From assembly GCF_000633595.2 (NCBI RefSeq), contig NZ_JIBU02000055.1, forward strand, positions 1-44,316: 44,316 nt of DNA, read 5' to 3'. Position 1 is the first letter of the stretch, and each line of letters starts with the position of its first letter. The position numbers were made by a program, and so were the translations under genes. This document shows, piece after piece, positions 35,449 through 44,314 of this stretch. The stretch comes from Clostridium drakei. Its GTDB lineage: Bacteria; Bacillota; Clostridia; Clostridiales; Clostridiaceae. Below the pieces are notes generated by a model. That model saw nothing but the letters and a program-made list of their open reading frames with translations. It made no database searches and was not told the DNA's origin.

Positions 35449-36240
35449 TTGAATGAAAATTTTATCAATTTGATAGACTTGAGAAAATCATATTACACCA
35501 AAAGTGGGAAAATAGATGTGTTAAAAGGTATTGACCTACAAATTAAAAAGGGAGATATTTATGGAATTATTGGGTTTAGTGGTGCTGGAAAATCAACATT
35601 GATAAGATGCATCAATAGATTGGAAGAGCCAGATAGTGGACAGATTATAATAGGAGGCAAGGACATTATAAATCTTTCTAAAAGAGATTTAAATGAAGAA
35701 AGAAAAAAAATAGGGATGATATTTCAAACATTTAATTTATTTGATTCAAAAACAGTATTTGAGAATATTGAATATCCATTAAAATCATCGCTTAAAAATA
35801 ATAAACTACAAAGAAAAGAAAGAGTCCTTGAGTTAATTGAACTAGTGGGATTAACTGAGAAAGCATATGATTATCCTTCACAGTTATCTGGAGGTCAAAA
35901 ACAAAGAGTTGGTATTGCTAGAGCATTAGCAAATAACCCAAATGTATTGTTGAGTGATGAAGCAACATCTGCATTAGATCCTCAAACAACACTATCTATT
36001 TTAGATTTATTAAAAGATATAAATAAAAAATTTGGGATAACTATTCTGATGATTTCTCATGAAGTAGAAGTTATAAAATATGCATGTAACCATTTGGCGG
36101 TTATTGAAAGTGGAACTATTAAAGAAAAGGGAAATATATTGACAGTTTTTCAAGATCCTAAAAGTGAAACAGGAAAGATATTCACAGAAGTGGAACAGAA
36201 ACTTAAAGAGGAGTGGATTTCGAGAGGAGGAGCTTACTAA
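35449..36240 (+). CDS. metN: Methionine ABC transporter ATP-binding protein, short form
   Basis: 263 residues. Walker A GFSGAGKST, signature LSGGQKQR, Walker B LLSDEATSALDPQ and the switch ISHEVEVI are intact. Typical MetN is about 340 residues with a C-terminal NIL domain that binds methionine and inhibits transport; this one stops where that domain would begin. The start is a TTG at 35449, 6 nt after AAAGGAGG; a nearby ATG is out of frame. The stop overlaps the permease start (TAATG). With metI and metQ it forms an uptake system for methionine or a related sulfur amino acid. Confidence 0.92.
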   Translation: MNENFINLIDLRKSYYTKSGKIDVLKGIDLQIKKGDIYGIIGFSGAGKSTLIRCINRLEEPDSGQIIIGGKDIINLSKRDLNEERKKIGMIFQTFNLFDSKTVFENIEYPLKSSLKNNKLQRKERVLELIELVGLTEKAYDYPSQLSGGQKQRVGIARALANNPNVLLSDEATSALDPQTTLSILDLLKDINKKFGITILMISHEVEVIKYACNHLAVIESGTIKEKGNILTVFQDPKSETGKIFTEVEQKLKEEWISRGGAY

Positions 36241-36950
36241 TGACATTTTATACTAATACATTTCAAGAAATAATCATAAGTGCCTTTAGTGCAGCAACTT
36301 GGAAATTATTATTTCCAGCTTTAATTTCAACTTTATATATGGTTGGAATAGCAACAATTCTTACTTTAATTGTAGGGATGGTTTTAGGATCTGTTTTGGT
36401 AATGACAGATAAAAATGGTTTAACGCCACTACCTGTTTTTAATAAAGTTTTAGGAGCAGTTATTAATGCACTTCGATCACTTCCATCTATGATTATGATT
36501 ATTATTACACTTCCTTTAGCGAGATTGATTACGGGTAAAGGGTATGGTGCTAATGCATGTATTATAGCACTCGCAATCAGCTGTATTCCTATGTATGCTC
36601 GATTAGTAGAAAATAGTCTTTTGGAAATAGAAAAAGGTAAAATTGAAGCAGCAAAATCTATGGGAATTGGAAATTTCAAAATACTATGCACAGTAATAAT
36701 TCCGGAGTCATTACCAGCAATTGTGAGAAGCTTTACAATTGCAGTTATTGCTATTATTTCTATGACTGCCTTAGCAGGAAGTTTTGGAGCAGGTGGTATT
36801 GGAAATATTGCCATTCAATATGGTTTTAACAGATTTAGATACGACATTTTAATTGCAACAGTTTTCACATTAATTGTATTTGCGCAAATAGTTCAGATGG
36901 TAGGAGATTTTGGTGCAAAGTTAATCTTAAGAAAACGTCATTTACTTTAA
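36240..36950 (+). CDS. metI: Methionine ABC transporter permease
   Basis: 236 residues with five transmembrane helices. The EAA loop is KIEAAKSMGIGNFKILCTVI, and GAGGIGNIAIQYGFNRF marks the MetI family. The ATG at 36240 shares its A with the metN stop and has AGAGGAGG 8-9 nt upstream; a longer frame from 36213 lies inside metN. It forms the channel as a dimer. Confidence 0.94.
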   Translation: MTFYTNTFQEIIISAFSAATWKLLFPALISTLYMVGIATILTLIVGMVLGSVLVMTDKNGLTPLPVFNKVLGAVINALRSLPSMIMIIITLPLARLITGKGYGANACIIALAISCIPMYARLVENSLLEIEKGKIEAAKSMGIGNFKILCTVIIPESLPAIVRSFTIAVIAIISMTALAGSFGAGGIGNIAIQYGFNRFRYDILIATVFTLIVFAQIVQMVGDFGAKLILRKRHLL

Positions 36951-37013
36951 CAAAATTTCATACTATTTGAATCTAATAAAAATTAATAAATAAAAAAGAG
37001 GGGGACAAGAATT

Positions 37014-37850
37014 ATGAGAAAAAGAATATTTGGAATAATGTTGAGTGTAACATTATTGACTGTACTATTTGCAGGATGTAGTAGTCAGGAGAAAAAAACA
37101 GAATCATCTAGTAGCAACAAAACAGATGTAGTAACATTAAAATGTTTAGCTGATACTACTCCTCATGCTGAAATTTTAGAATATGCACAAAAGGAGTTGG
37201 AAAAGAAAGGTGTTAAGTTAAACATTGTTTCAAAACAATGGGATAAAACATGGAATGAACAAGTTGAAAATGGAACAGTTGATTTTCATTATGATGCATA
37301 CGTTCCATATTTAGATGAATGGAATAAGAAAAATAATGGACATCTTGTTAGTGCAGGAGCAATCCACATGGAGCCATTGGTTATGTGTTCTGATAAATAT
37401 AAAAGTATAAAAGATTTACCAGATAATGCTACAATAGCTATCAAAGAAGATGTTACTAACCAATATAGATGCTTGAAGTTGTTAGAGCAAGCAGGCTTGA
37501 TAAAATTATCTAGTAAAATTACAATGTCTAATGCAGATGTTTCAATGATAGAGAAGTATAATAAGCCTTTAAAAATTGTAGCAATTGATGCAGATGTTAT
37601 TCTAAATACACGTAGTGACTTTGCTGCATATATAACAAACACTAATAGATTACTTGAAGCTAAACTTGATCCCAATAATTATCTCGCAAGAGAAAAAGCA
37701 GAAAATTCAGTTTTTGGTAATGTTATTTGTGTAAAAAAAGGGAATGAAAGTAAAGAAGCTATTAAAAAATTAGTATCCGTTCTTCAGTCAGAAGATATGA
37801 AAAAATTTATTAAAGATAAATATAAGGGTGCAGTGTTACCTGCATTTTAA
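37014..37850 (+). CDS. metQ: Methionine-binding lipoprotein, NlpA/MetQ family
   Basis: 278 residues. The lipoprotein signal ends in LFAGC with C22 lipidated. The NlpA domain shows the family features TTPHAEILEYA, NVDFHYDAYVPYL-type segment (here VDFHYDAYVPYLDEWNK) and IAIKEDVTNQYRCLKLLE. It binds methionine or a similar ligand outside the membrane and passes it to MetNI. AGAGGGGG is about 9 nt before the ATG. The stop is 21 nt before the trans-sulfuration gene, so transport and metabolism are co-expressed. Confidence 0.94.
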   Translation: MRKRIFGIMLSVTLLTVLFAGCSSQEKKTESSSSNKTDVVTLKCLADTTPHAEILEYAQKELEKKGVKLNIVSKQWDKTWNEQVENGTVDFHYDAYVPYLDEWNKKNNGHLVSAGAIHMEPLVMCSDKYKSIKDLPDNATIAIKEDVTNQYRCLKLLEQAGLIKLSSKITMSNADVSMIEKYNKPLKIVAIDADVILNTRSDFAAYITNTNRLLEAKLDPNNYLAREKAENSVFGNVICVKKGNESKEAIKKLVSVLQSEDMKKFIKDKYKGAVLPAF

Positions 37851-37871
37851 TTAGAGAAAGGAAGGTTTTGT

Positions 37872-39014
37872 ATGAAATATGAATCATTAGCAATACATGG
37901 AGGTAGGAAAGATAAAACAGATATTAAAGGTGTAAATTACCCTGTGTATTTATCTTCTACTTTTATACAAGAAAAGTTAGGCGATTTTGGCGAATTCATG
38001 TACAGCCGTTCCAATAATCCAACAAGAAATAATGTTGAAGCTCTTGCGGCACAGTTAGAAGGAGCAAAATATGGTTTAGCAATGGCAAGTGGAATGGCAG
38101 CTACAGCTTTAGTATTTTCATTATTAAAACCAGGAGAAAAAGTATTAATAAATAGTAATGTTTATGGTGGTACCTGGAGTTATGTGTTAAAAGTTTTTGA
38201 TGAAAGAAATATTGATTATGAAATAGTAACTAATTTTAATACATATGATTTTAATAAAGCTGATGAAAAAGTAAGTACAATTTTTATTGAAACTCCTTCA
38301 AATCCTTTATTGGATGTTACTGATATACAAGTAGTATCTAGTAAAGCCAAAGCAAAGGGAATGCGCGTAATCGTTGACAATACATTTATGACATCATATT
38401 TACAAAAGCCATTAGAATTAGGAGCAGATATTGTTGTGTATTCAGCTACAAAATATTACGCAGGCCATTCTGATATTATAGCAGGACTAGTAGTGGTTAA
38501 TGATGATGACATTTATAGTGAGTTGAAATTTCATCAAAAGGTATTAGGTGCAATTTTGAGTCCATTTGATTCTTTTTTATTAACACGTGGAATAAAAACT
38601 TTACCTATTCGAATGGATAGACATTTAGAAAATACAATGAAAGTAGCTCAATATTTTGTAAATTCTGGTGCTGCTGAAAAGGTATATTATACAGGGCTTG
38701 AAACGCATGAAGGATATCAAATTCAAAAGAAACAAGCAAAAGGTGATGGTGCAGTATTATCAGTTGCATTGAAAAAAGAATATGATTGTACCATATTTTG
38801 TAATGAATTAGAATTCTTTGATTTAGCAGTTAGCCTTGGTGGTGTTGAATCTTTGGTATGTCATCCTGCATCTATGACACATGAGTCATATTCAAAAGAA
38901 TTACAAGATCAAATTGGTATTAGTGAAAATTTATTAAGATTTTCAGTAGGAATTGAAAACATTGATGATTTATTAATGGACATTCAGCAAGCACTTGACA
39001 AATCAAGAAAATAA
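37872..39014 (+). CDS. Cys/Met-metabolism PLP enzyme (cystathionine lyase/synthase or methionine gamma-lyase type)
   Basis: 380 residues of the trans-sulfuration family. MYSRSNNPTRNNVE, the GMAA cofactor loop, YGGTW, VDNTFMTSYLQKP and the Schiff-base lysine in YSATKYYAGHSD are all seen. Members include cystathionine gamma-synthase, beta- and gamma-lyases and methionine gamma-lyase, which sequence by eye does not separate. Co-transcription with metNIQ suggests it degrades or interconverts the imported sulfur amino acid. AAAGGAAGG is 6 nt before the ATG. A long terminator follows. Confidence 0.9.
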   Translation: MKYESLAIHGGRKDKTDIKGVNYPVYLSSTFIQEKLGDFGEFMYSRSNNPTRNNVEALAAQLEGAKYGLAMASGMAATALVFSLLKPGEKVLINSNVYGGTWSYVLKVFDERNIDYEIVTNFNTYDFNKADEKVSTIFIETPSNPLLDVTDIQVVSSKAKAKGMRVIVDNTFMTSYLQKPLELGADIVVYSATKYYAGHSDIIAGLVVVNDDDIYSELKFHQKVLGAILSPFDSFLLTRGIKTLPIRMDRHLENTMKVAQYFVNSGAAEKVYYTGLETHEGYQIQKKQAKGDGAVLSVALKKEYDCTIFCNELEFFDLAVSLGGVESLVCHPASMTHESYSKELQDQIGISENLLRFSVGIENIDDLLMDIQQALDKSRK

Positions 39015-39038
39015 AAAATTTCATACGATGTAAAATAA

Positions 39039-39113
39039 AGAGGGATTGTTGTATTAAGAAGCTTAAGTGGAATATATTGTGAAGCTTATTCTTAGTATAA
39101 CAGTCCTTTTAAA
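39039..39113 (+). terminator. Long stem terminator of the metNIQ operon
   Basis: Positions 39039-39060 pair completely with 39089-39110 (22 pairs, several G-U), ending in TTTT. The loop contains a second inverted repeat, AAGCTT. Unusually long for a simple terminator. Confidence 0.75.
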
Positions 39114-39268
39114 TTATTTGATTCAATAAAGCAGCAAATTCAGATTTATTTTTGTGTTATCCCAATCAATGTATTTTATTGAAGCTTGTAAAACATATAA
39201 CTTGAATAGAGTAATGGAAGAATGTTATATTTATCATACACAAAATAAATGAAAAGGGGAGTATTATT

Positions 39269-40201
39269 ATGAATCTTATAGAAAATGTTTTAAAAGAATT
39301 TTCGCCAATTATTTTAGATGGTGCATTAGCTACAGAACTTGAAAATAGAGGATGTAACATCAATGATTCCTTATGGTCTGCTAAAATACTTGCCGAAGAT
39401 CCCAAAATGATAGAAAAAGTTCATTATGATTATTTTTGTGCTGGTGCCGATTGTGCTATTACTTCAAGTTATCAGGCTTCTATTGAAGGCTTTATTAAAA
39501 AAGGATTTTCAAAGGATGAAGCAATATCACTTATTAAAAGGTCAGTTACAATTGCTAAAAAAGCAAGAGATGATTTTTGGGAAGAAGCTTCTAATAGAAT
39601 AAATAGGCCATTTCCATTGATAGCTGGATCAATAGGACCTTATGGAGCTTATCTTGCAGATGGGTCTGAATATCGTGGATATAGTGACATTGATGAAGAA
39701 AATTTGATTAATTTTCATAGACCAAGAATGGAGATTTTAGTAGAAGAACAAGTGGACATACTAGCTTGTGAAACATTACCTAGTCTTTTAGAAGCAAAAG
39801 CTATTGTCAAATTACTTAAAGAATTTCCTGAAATGTATTGTTGGGTAAGCTTTAGCTGTAAAAATGCTTTAGAAATAAGTGATGGAACTCCAATTTCTGA
39901 GTGTGCAAAATTCTTAAATAGTTGTGAACAAGTTGCTGCAATTGGAGTAAACTGTACTGCACCTCAATATGTGCAATCCTTAATTGAAAAAATTAAAAAG
40001 AATTCTAATAAACCTGTGGTGGTCTATCCAAATTCAGGCGAAGAATATGATGCTAACTCCAAAACATGGCAGGGTAATTCATCTTGCGAATCCTATAGTT
40101 GTAATGCTAAAGTTTGGTTTGATAGGGGAGCTAGTCTTATTGGTGGCTGCTGTAGAACTACTCCAGAGGATATTAAAGCTATTGCTAAATGGGCTAGATA
40201 G
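39269..40201 (+). CDS. mmuM: Homocysteine S-methyltransferase
   Basis: 310 residues of the zinc-dependent homocysteine methyltransferase family. ILDGALATELE near 15, SYQAS near 67 and the three zinc cysteines C229 (GVNCT), C294 and C295 (GGCCRTTP) are in place. It methylates homocysteine to methionine with S-methylmethionine or S-adenosylmethionine as donor; no cobalamin or folate domain is present. AAAAGGGGAG is about 8 nt before the ATG. Separated from the metNIQ operon by a terminator, so probably its own unit. Confidence 0.92.
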   Translation: MNLIENVLKEFSPIILDGALATELENRGCNINDSLWSAKILAEDPKMIEKVHYDYFCAGADCAITSSYQASIEGFIKKGFSKDEAISLIKRSVTIAKKARDDFWEEASNRINRPFPLIAGSIGPYGAYLADGSEYRGYSDIDEENLINFHRPRMEILVEEQVDILACETLPSLLEAKAIVKLLKEFPEMYCWVSFSCKNALEISDGTPISECAKFLNSCEQVAAIGVNCTAPQYVQSLIEKIKKNSNKPVVVYPNSGEEYDANSKTWQGNSSCESYSCNAKVWFDRGASLIGGCCRTTPEDIKAIAKWAR

Positions 40202-40245
40202 TTATATTGAAGAGTAAAATGCTTATAATGAATTAGCAGTGAACT

Positions 40246-40281
40246 AGGGATTGGTTAGAATATGCTAGCCAATCCCTTTTA
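40246..40281. terminator. Terminator between convergent mmuM and metY genes
   Basis: AGGGATTGGTTAG (40246-40258) pairs with CTAGCCAATCCCT (40265-40277), 13 pairs with one G-U and a 6-nt loop, then TTT. Confidence 0.85.
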
Positions 40282-40290
40282 TAAGTAAAA

Positions 40291-41577
40291 TTATTTAATA
40301 CAATCTAGAGCTTGTGAAATATCAGAAATTAAATCTTCTTTATCTTCAATTCCGCAGCTTATACGAATTAATTCTGCTGGAACGCCAGCTTCCTTTAATT
40401 GTTCGTCATTCATCTGACGGTGTGTGCTTGTTGCAGGATTTAGACAACAGGTGCGAGCATCTGCTACATGTGTTTCAATGGCTGCAAGCTTAAGATTTTT
40501 CATAAATATTTTAGCTGCTTCACCACCACCTTTTAAACCAAAGGAAACAACACCACAAGAGCCATTTGGCAGATATTTTTTTGCAACTTCATAGTATTTA
40601 TCACTTGGTAGGCCACAGTAGTTAACATAGGCAACCTTTGGATGCTTTTCAAGGAATTCTGCAACAGATTGACCGTTTTCGCAATGACGTGGCATACGTA
40701 CATGAAGGCTTTCTAGTCCTAAATTTAAGATGAATGCATTTTGTGGTGATTGAATAGAACCAAGATCACGCATTAACTGGGCAGTACATTTGGTAATGAA
40801 GGCTCCTTCTTTGCCGAATTTTTCAGCATAGGTAATGCCATGGTAGCTGTCATCTGGTGTACAAAGTCCAGGAAATTTATCAGCATGAGCCATCCAATCA
40901 AAATTACCAGAATCCACAACGGCTCCACCTAGTGCAGCACCATGACCATCCATGTATTTCGTAGTGGAGTGGGTAACAATGTCAGCACCCCATTCAAAAG
41001 GACGGCAGTTAATAGGAGTTGCAAAAGTATTATCCACAATAAGTGGAACACTATGAGCATGAGCAGCATTTGCAAATTTTTCAATATCTAATACAGTAAG
41101 AGCAGGATTAGCAATTGTTTCACCAAAAACTGCCTTTGTATTAGGTTTGAAAGCAGCATTCAATTCTTCTTCTGTGCAGTCAGGAGAAACGAATGTAGCA
41201 GTAACACCCATTTTAGCCATAGTTATGGAAATTAGATTGAAAGTACCTCCGTAAATGCTGGAAGAAGCAACGATATGATCTCCACAGTTACAGATATTAA
41301 AAAGAGCAAAGAAATTGGCAGCTTGCCCTGAAGAAGTTAACATTGCAGCAGTCCCGCCTTCCATATCAGCAATCTTGGCAGCTACATAGTCATTTGTTGG
41401 ATTTTGAAGCCTGCTATAGAAATAGCCAGTAGCTTCTAGGTCGAACAATTTTCCCATGTCTTCACTGGTATCATATTTAAAGGTTGTACTTTGAATAATA
41501 GGAATCTGGCGTGGTTCTCCGTTACCTGGTCTATAACCGGCTTGTACACATTTTGTATTAATTTTATAATTTTTCAT
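40291..41577 (-). CDS. metY: O-acetylhomoserine sulfhydrylase (aminocarboxypropyltransferase)
   Basis: 428 residues, the length of MetY rather than of cystathionine synthases (about 380). It shows FYSRLQNPTNDYVAAKIA, SSGQAANFFAL, YGGTFNL, VDNTFATP and the PLP lysine in HSTTKYMDGHG. It makes homocysteine from O-acetylhomoserine and sulfide (or methionine with methanethiol). AAAGGACG lies about 8 nt before the ATG. Convergent with mmuM. Together with the window's other genes it gives direct sulfhydrylation, remethylation and uptake routes to methionine. GC content is higher than in the hypothetical genes, as for well-expressed genes. Confidence 0.94.
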   Translation of the reverse strand: MKNYKINTKCVQAGYRPGNGEPRQIPIIQSTTFKYDTSEDMGKLFDLEATGYFYSRLQNPTNDYVAAKIADMEGGTAAMLTSSGQAANFFALFNICNCGDHIVASSSIYGGTFNLISITMAKMGVTATFVSPDCTEEELNAAFKPNTKAVFGETIANPALTVLDIEKFANAAHAHSVPLIVDNTFATPINCRPFEWGADIVTHSTTKYMDGHGAALGGAVVDSGNFDWMAHADKFPGLCTPDDSYHGITYAEKFGKEGAFITKCTAQLMRDLGSIQSPQNAFILNLGLESLHVRMPRHCENGQSVAEFLEKHPKVAYVNYCGLPSDKYYEVAKKYLPNGSCGVVSFGLKGGGEAAKIFMKNLKLAAIETHVADARTCCLNPATSTHRQMNDEQLKEAGVPAELIRISCGIEDKEDLISDISQALDCIK

Positions 41578-41711
41578 TTTATTACGTCCTTTCTGAAAAT
41601 AATAATATAATTATTATAATTTTAATATTTTATCAATTCAAGGGGGAATTAGTATAAAAATTAATAAAGATGTAGTGAATATAGTTTTGTTAAATTCATT
41701 TGCTTAAGATA

Positions 41712-41740
41712 TTGACGTAGAATTTTAAATAGTGTAAACT
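41712..41740 (+). promoter_or_regulatory. Promoter of the ArsR-type regulator gene
   Basis: TTGACG (41712-41717), 17 nt and TAAACT (41735-41740), about 43 nt before the ATG. Confidence 0.5.
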
Positions 41741-41782
41741 TATTTTAATAATTCGATATTTATCAAAGTGTTAGGAGCAATT

Positions 41783-42088
41783 ATGGATACAAAAGAGTTA
41801 GCAAGGATATTTAAAGCTCTTTCTAATGAAAATAGATTGGAATTATATTTTCAAATAGTAAGAAGTGCTGAAAAAAGTTTTGATACAAATTGTGAATGCT
41901 TTATAAATGATGTTATTAGTAAATTAAATATAGGTGCACCTACTATTTCCCATCATTTAAAGGAATTAAGCAATGCAAATTTAATCTTTACAGAGAAAAA
42001 GGGTAAATTTTTAGTTGCAAGGGCAAATGAAGAATTGTTAAATGAAATTTGTAGTATATTAACAATTAAAAGAGATGAAAAAAAATAA
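41783..42088 (+). CDS. ArsR-family transcriptional regulator
   Basis: 101 residues from the ATG at 41783 (AGGAG 5 nt upstream; a GTG at 41768 lies before that site). The winged helix is clear: LARIFKALSNENRLEL, then the recognition segment IGAPTISHHLKEL and wing LIFTEKKGKFLVA. A CxC pair (C37, C39 in TNCECF) precedes the recognition helix, where metal- or thiol-sensing ArsR proteins carry ligands. It may repress the DUF362 gene downstream or metY across the divergent gap; the target is not shown. Confidence 0.9.
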   Translation: MDTKELARIFKALSNENRLELYFQIVRSAEKSFDTNCECFINDVISKLNIGAPTISHHLKELSNANLIFTEKKGKFLVARANEELLNEICSILTIKRDEKK

Positions 42089-42103
42089 ATCTCTTTTATT
42101 TTT
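42067..42103 (+). terminator. Terminator overlapping the end of the ArsR-type gene
   Basis: TAAAAGAGAT (42067-42076) pairs with ATCTCTTTTA (42089-42098), then TTTTT. The left arm lies in the coding sequence and the stop codon is in the loop. Confidence 0.75.
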
Positions 42104-42283
42104 AAATGACATTTTGATAGTTGTCGAAATATAAAAGTAATTTGTTTCAATTCAAGAACTATAAATAAAAAAGATATATTAGTACTAATATAGAACTTAG
42201 AAGAGTTATTTTATAAAAAAAGGATAAAATAAATAATTATATTTGAATGTTCAATGATGAAAATTTATAAGGAGAGATTTTTT

Positions 42284-43318
42284 ATGAAAAATGTATATTT
42301 TAAGGCTGTAGATTCATATTTAAAAACACAAGATATAAATGAAGCAGCAAAGATGCTTTTGGATCGTTTAGTAGATGACGAAGGTATCACACTAGAAAAG
42401 TATATACCACTAAAGGTCCATTTTGGTGAAAAGGGCAATAAAACATATATAGAATCTAAAAATTTTGAAGGCATATTAGAATATTTTAAGGAAAGAGAAA
42501 TAGAAAGTGCTTATATGGAGACAAATGTTCTTTATAGAGGAGAGAGAACTACATCAAAGAATCATATTAAGCTTGCTGAAGAACATGGATTTACTCAATT
42601 ACCTATTGTAATTGCAGATGGTGACCATGGAGAAAATTATGAAGAGGTAGAGATAAATAAAAAGAATTTTAAAAAGTGTAAAGTAGGTGCGGAAATTGCA
42701 AAACAAAAACAAGTTATGATTATAAGTCACTTTAAAGGACATGCTTTAGCTGGTTTTGGAGGAGCAATTAAGCAGCTGGGCATGGGATGTGCTTCAAGAG
42801 GTGGAAAGCTTGCTCAACATGCTAATTCCATACCTAAAATAAGTTATTTTAAATGTAAAGGCTGTGGAGCATGTGCTAAAAATTGTCCTGAAAAAGCAAT
42901 CACAATGGCACCAAAGGCTAAGATCAATAAAGATAAATGTGTCGGCTGTGCTGCTTGTATGACAACTTGTAATTTTGCAGCAGTTTCAAATAGTTGGCTA
43001 GCATCACTTTCAAAAAGTTTTAATGAAAGACTTGCTGAATATGCTTATGCAGCTGCAAAGGATAAGAATAATATTTACATAACTTTTGCATTTAATATAA
43101 CAAAAAATTGTGATTGTGATGGTCACAGTATGAAACCTGTGGCAAAGGATGTAGGAGTATTTGCATCTACAGATCCTGTTGCTATAGATCAGGCTTGTCT
43201 TGATGTACTTGACAAAGTTAATGGGAGATGTGTATTCAGAAGGGGCAAATATACTCTTGATTATGCAGAAAAGATAGGCTTGGGAAACAGAAAATATGAA
43301 CTTGTAGAAATAGAATAA
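42284..43318 (+). CDS. DUF362 protein with two [4Fe-4S] ferredoxin motifs
   Basis: 344 residues from the ATG at 42284 (AAGGAGAG 7 nt upstream; an in-frame ATG at 42254 lacks a site). The DUF362 domain covers most of the protein, and a dicluster ferredoxin insert sits near 187-235: CKGCGACAKNCPEKAI and CVGCAACMTTCNFAAV, eight cysteines in all. Such proteins are widespread in anaerobes and are taken as cytoplasmic iron-sulfur electron carriers of unknown partner. The stop is 27 nt before a terminator shared with the thi4 gene. Confidence 0.92.
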   Translation: MKNVYFKAVDSYLKTQDINEAAKMLLDRLVDDEGITLEKYIPLKVHFGEKGNKTYIESKNFEGILEYFKEREIESAYMETNVLYRGERTTSKNHIKLAEEHGFTQLPIVIADGDHGENYEEVEINKKNFKKCKVGAEIAKQKQVMIISHFKGHALAGFGGAIKQLGMGCASRGGKLAQHANSIPKISYFKCKGCGACAKNCPEKAITMAPKAKINKDKCVGCAACMTTCNFAAVSNSWLASLSKSFNERLAEYAYAAAKDKNNIYITFAFNITKNCDCDGHSMKPVAKDVGVFASTDPVAIDQACLDVLDKVNGRCVFRRGKYTLDYAEKIGLGNRKYELVEIE

Positions 43319-43343
43319 TAACATTTAGTCATAATATAAAAGT

Positions 43344-43398
43344 ATCCTGTAAGAGTAGACACAATTTTATTTTTGTGCCTATCTGCAGGATAGATTTT
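43344..43398. terminator. Terminator between convergent DUF362 and thi4 genes
   Basis: ATCCTG (43344-43349) pairs with CAGGAT (43386-43391) and ACACAA pairs with TTGTG(C/T) inside, with bulges between; ATTTTTAT follows on the plus strand. Confidence 0.65.
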
Positions 43399-43444
43399 TA
43401 TCTTAAATATGGGATAAAGTAATTAATTTATACATGTCCATATA

Positions 43445-44227
43445 TTAACAGTTTTTAATTTTCTGTATTAATTCCTGTGCAACTTTCTGTCCTGAAATTA
43501 ACATACCTCCAAAAATTGGACCCATTCTCTGACCACCAAAAGTTGCATTAGCAGCCATACCAGATACATAAAGACCAGGGTAAACTTCACGAGTATTTTT
43601 AATTACTTGTTCCTCGCCACGATCTGCCCACATTGGTTTTTCTCCTTCTAAAGTTCCATTAGGAGTGTTCAAAACATTTCCCATTCTGGTTACTAATTTA
43701 TTGACAACTGATGCATCGTGTCCAGTAGCATCAAGAACATACTTTGATTCTATCATTATAGGATCAATTGGCATTCTTGTTTTTTCAACAGCAGTCCAAT
43801 TAATAACTAGACCTGAAATACATTTATCTTTAACTATTACGTCTTCTACTGAAATTGAATTTAATATTCTAGCTCCAGATTGTGATGCACTCAAAGTAAG
43901 GGCAGAAACACATTCAATTGAATCAGCCGTATAGTAATTTTCTTCATATTTTTTGTATCCAATATTAAATTCATCAAGTATGCTTTTAGCACTTTCTTGG
44001 ATGACGATCTGATTCATCATCATACCGCCACCCCACATGCCGCCGCCAATACTCAAGTTGCGCTCTAGAAGGGTTGTTTTAATTCCAGCTTTAGCAAGAT
44101 AACTTGCACCTACTAAGCCTGAAGGACCTCCTCCAACAATGATTACATCTGAGTGTAAAATATCTTCTAGCTTATCTTTGTAAGTATCAATAATGGCCTT
44201 TGAAATTTTTGTGTCTTCTAAATACAT
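43445..44227 (-). CDS. thi4: Thi4-type thiazole synthase (ADP-thiazole synthase)
   Basis: 260 residues of the Thi4 family, which forms the thiazole adenylate of thiamine from NAD and glycine. The dinucleotide fold VIIVGGGPSGLVGASYLA (28-45), SIGGGMWGGG (59-68), DATGHDAS (166-173) and the C-terminal FGGQRMGPIFGGM block (230-242) are present. Yeast Thi4 donates sulfur from Cys205; by my alignment that position is Pro153 (RMPIDP), and no cysteine is close, so the protein probably uses free sulfide. AAAGGAG lies about 9 nt before the ATG. It is the last gene in the window and its upstream partners are not seen. Confidence 0.92.
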   Translation of the reverse strand: MYLEDTKISKAIIDTYKDKLEDILHSDVIIVGGGPSGLVGASYLAKAGIKTTLLERNLSIGGGMWGGGMMMNQIVIQESAKSILDEFNIGYKKYEENYYTADSIECVSALTLSASQSGARILNSISVEDVIVKDKCISGLVINWTAVEKTRMPIDPIMIESKYVLDATGHDASVVNKLVTRMGNVLNTPNGTLEGEKPMWADRGEEQVIKNTREVYPGLYVSGMAANATFGGQRMGPIFGGMLISGQKVAQELIQKIKNC

Positions 44228-44262
44228 TTTTTGTTACTCCTTTACTATATAAATTTATTAGT

Positions 44263-44314
44263 CGCTTGCGGAATTCCGCAAGCGTTGATTCGCCTAACTT
44301 TTTAGCCGTTAGGC
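44263..44314 (-). repeat. Two GC-rich hairpins in the leader of thi4
   Basis: 44263-44284 is a perfect 22-nt palindrome (arm CGCTTGCGGAA). 44292-44298 (GCCTAAC) pairs with 44308-44314 (GTTAGGC). They are far richer in G+C than the surrounding DNA and lie 36-87 nt upstream of the thi4 ATG on the minus strand, with no U tract. They could be a riboswitch tail, an RNA stabiliser or a dispersed repeat cut by the window edge. Confidence 0.5.

Noticed and set aside
36010-36246. Minus-strand frame across the metN-metI junction
   Set aside because: Opposite two confirmed genes and without a ribosome site.
36263-36814. Minus-strand open frame of 183 codons
   Set aside because: Lies wholly opposite metI, which has clear family motifs; the Ile/Ala-rich translation is a shadow of the permease codons.
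44292-44314. Integron attC-like site (GCCTAAC and GTTAGGC fit RYYYAAC and GTTRRRY)
   Set aside because: The heptamers are only 9 nt apart, with no room for the L boxes, and there is no integrase or cassette; a simple hairpin explains it.
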